Shown piece after piece: positions 59,351-60,368 of a DNA stretch of 60,368 bases (positions are counted from its first letter, which is position 1; each line of letters begins with the position of its first letter). A program made the translations under genes and the position numbers. The DNA is from Bacilli bacterium (GTDB taxonomy: Bacteria; Bacillota; Bacilli; Paenibacillales; NBRC-103111), in contig JAQBPR010000211.1 of the NCBI GenBank assembly GCA_028287395.1, forward strand, positions 1 through 60,368. Direction: 5' to 3'. Below the pieces are notes generated by a model that saw only the letters and a list, made by a program, of their open reading frames with translations, was not told where the DNA came from and ran no database searches.

Positions 59351-59740
59351 GTGCGCCCAGCATGGGCGCTATCTATAGGGTGTAAGTCCCGAGTGGTGAA
59401 GGCAGTAGTAGCCATTAGCTCAAGACAAGGGAATCCATCGTGAGGTGGAATCTGAAGGAAGTCGGTGGCAAATCTCAGGTCTGAAGAACACGAACTTCAT
59501 ACGTTAACGTTCGTTGGATGAGGCTGCAAGTCAAGTCGAAATCCTTACTGCCGAAGGCGAATGGTAGTAAATGAAGCAGATAGATGGAGAGAAAGATAGC
59601 GTTCTTACCTGGGGAGATCTGTGCGTAAGCGAAGTAACTTCGTAAACCTGCTCGTGAGAACAGGCTGAACGTACAGAAGTCAGCAGAAGCCATAGTACAT
59701 ACGATGTTGCAACAACGTACGGAAGGGCTGAACATGAAAT
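59351..59740 (+). mobile_element. Truncated group II intron (5' part only)
   Basis: The stretch begins GTGCGCCCAGCATGGGCGCT at 59351 and continues with the group II domain I pattern GGGTGTAAGTCCCGAGTGGT, GTAGCCATTAGCTCAAGACA and later CAGAAGTCAGCAGAAG. This is a widespread bacterial group II intron 5' region. After about 59740 no reverse transcriptase reading frame or domain V hairpin follows, so it cannot splice or move by itself. It stands just after a terminator hairpin, a target preferred by some group II introns. Confidence 0.85.
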
Positions 59741-59990
59741 AGGAAGATGTTTCCTCTATTATTTAAATAATGCTGATCTAAATTTCCCTCGTGTTTACTT
59801 ACTCTCCTGCATCTAGATAAACAATCACTTATTACTCTCGGATTATCATAACGCTATAATAAGTATGTTTTAAATTCTTCTTCCCTCATTCAAACCCCAC
59901 TTTGTTTTCTGCTTTTTTCGATTTTTTGGTAAATAGAACCACAGGAGGATAAATAATGATAAGAGAAGCACCTTTTTTTATCGATTAGGG
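59741..59990 (+). other. Spacer with a possible gene remnant
   Basis: No complete gene. AGGAGG (59943-59948) followed by ATG at 59956 opens a frame that stops after ten codons (MIREAPFFID), which may be the start of a truncated gene. The rest is AT-rich. Confidence 0.4.
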
Positions 59991-60368
59991 TTATTCTTTT
60001 TCTTGCCAAAAGGAAATGACTTCATTCGTTCTAGCCACCATTCCAAAATATGTATCAATTGTTTTTAAGCTCATATCGTGTTCTTCTTGAGAAAAAGCAG
60101 CACAAGCATCTTTCATGAGAACGATACGAAAATCTAACATAAAACCGTCCCTTGCGGTTGATTCTACACAAATGTTGGTACTGACACCTGTGAGGACAAG
60201 TGTTTCGATCTTTAAGGCCCTCAATACGGATTCCAGCCTTGTATTAATAAATGCACTAAATCGATGCTTCTTGACTACAATGTCCCCAGGCAACGGAGCT
60301 ACTTCATAAAACTCTGCTCCCCAGCTTCCTGTATTACAGATCGGGTTTATGCCATCTTTAAATCGAGA
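59991..60368 (-). CDS. Isochorismatase-family hydrolase, RutB-like, partial
   Basis: The C-terminal 125 residues of a cysteine hydrolase; the frame stays open to the right edge, so the start is outside the window. The catalytic cysteine and cis-peptide motif are TGVSTNICVESTARDGF; SWGAEFYE, GDIVVKKHRFSAF and DACAAFSQEEHD support the family and resemble RutB-type amidohydrolases. No pyrimidine-degradation partner is visible, so the substrate is not assigned. Confidence 0.88.
   Translation of the reverse strand, partial: SRFKDGINPICNTGSWGAEFYEVAPLPGDIVVKKHRFSAFINTRLESVLRALKIETLVLTGVSTNICVESTARDGFMLDFRIVLMKDACAAFSQEEHDMSLKTIDTYFGMVARTNEVISFWQEKE

Noticed and set aside
59475-59735. 86-codon minus-strand frame
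   Set aside because: It lies wholly within the group II intron RNA domains and has no independent support.

Overview
The window is the replication-origin region of a low-GC, endospore-forming Gram-positive bacterium, most like a member of the Paenibacillaceae (Bacillales). Evidence from the sequence: the gene order dnaA-dnaN-S4 protein-recF-remB-gyrB-gyrA on one side and rpmH-rnpA-yidC-jag-mnmE-mnmG-rsmG-noc-parA-parB on the other; sporulation markers (yyaC, a noc/parA/parB set, Spo0A-type boxes in oriC, a YjzC-like protein); the walR-walK-yycH-yycI-walJ-htrA operon; and S-layer homology and copper amine oxidase N-domain surface proteins typical of paenibacilli. The genus is an inference.

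Layout. Positions 1-10,197 run leftwards: a promoter aimed out of the window (probably for an rRNA operon), an HD-GYP protein, gyrA, gyrB, remB, recF, the S4 protein, dnaN and dnaA. oriC is bipartite: a DnaA-box cluster with Spo0A-like boxes upstream of dnaA (10,198-10,633), and DnaA boxes, a GC spacer and a DnaA-trio run between dnaA and dnaN (8,704-8,838). From 10,634 genes run mostly rightwards: RNA processing, YidC insertase, tRNA modification and chromosome segregation with two identical parS sites (10.6-19.9 kb); a conserved block of small genes, yyaC, an MscS channel and tRNA-Ser(CGA) (20-24 kb); rpsF-ssb-rpsR (24.6-25.8 kb); an accessory copper module with an amber-interrupted multicopper oxidase and a divergent two-component system (25.9-29.8 kb); yybS-gdpP-rplI-dnaB and purA (29.8-36 kb); a LysM/G5/M23 cell-wall protein and the wal operon through htrA, a CxxH/CxxC protein and rlmH (36.2-46.7 kb).

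The most unusual part begins at the 3' end of rlmH. From 46.7 to about 55.45 kb lies a very AT-rich island with a 222-residue unknown protein, a metallophosphoesterase-STAND ATPase-helical repeat protein of 1,024 residues, a DUF6414-like protein, and a two-gene operon of a helical (possibly HEPN-like) protein and an ORC/AAA-like ATPase with a C-terminal helix-hairpin-helix. Sequences resembling the rlmH 3' end recur at 51.24, 55.28 and 55.43 kb and divide the island into cassettes. In staphylococci the SCC attachment core covers the same rlmH codons. No recombinase is present, so I read this as a composite, trans-mobilised or immobile SCC-like defence island. That interpretation is inference; the repeats are seen directly.

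Right of the island, a class I cyclic di-GMP riboswitch with a terminator precedes a secreted copper-amine-oxidase-N/MORN protein and an S-layer homology protein, so surface remodelling is probably controlled by c-di-GMP. The window ends with a truncated group II intron and a partial isochorismatase-family hydrolase.
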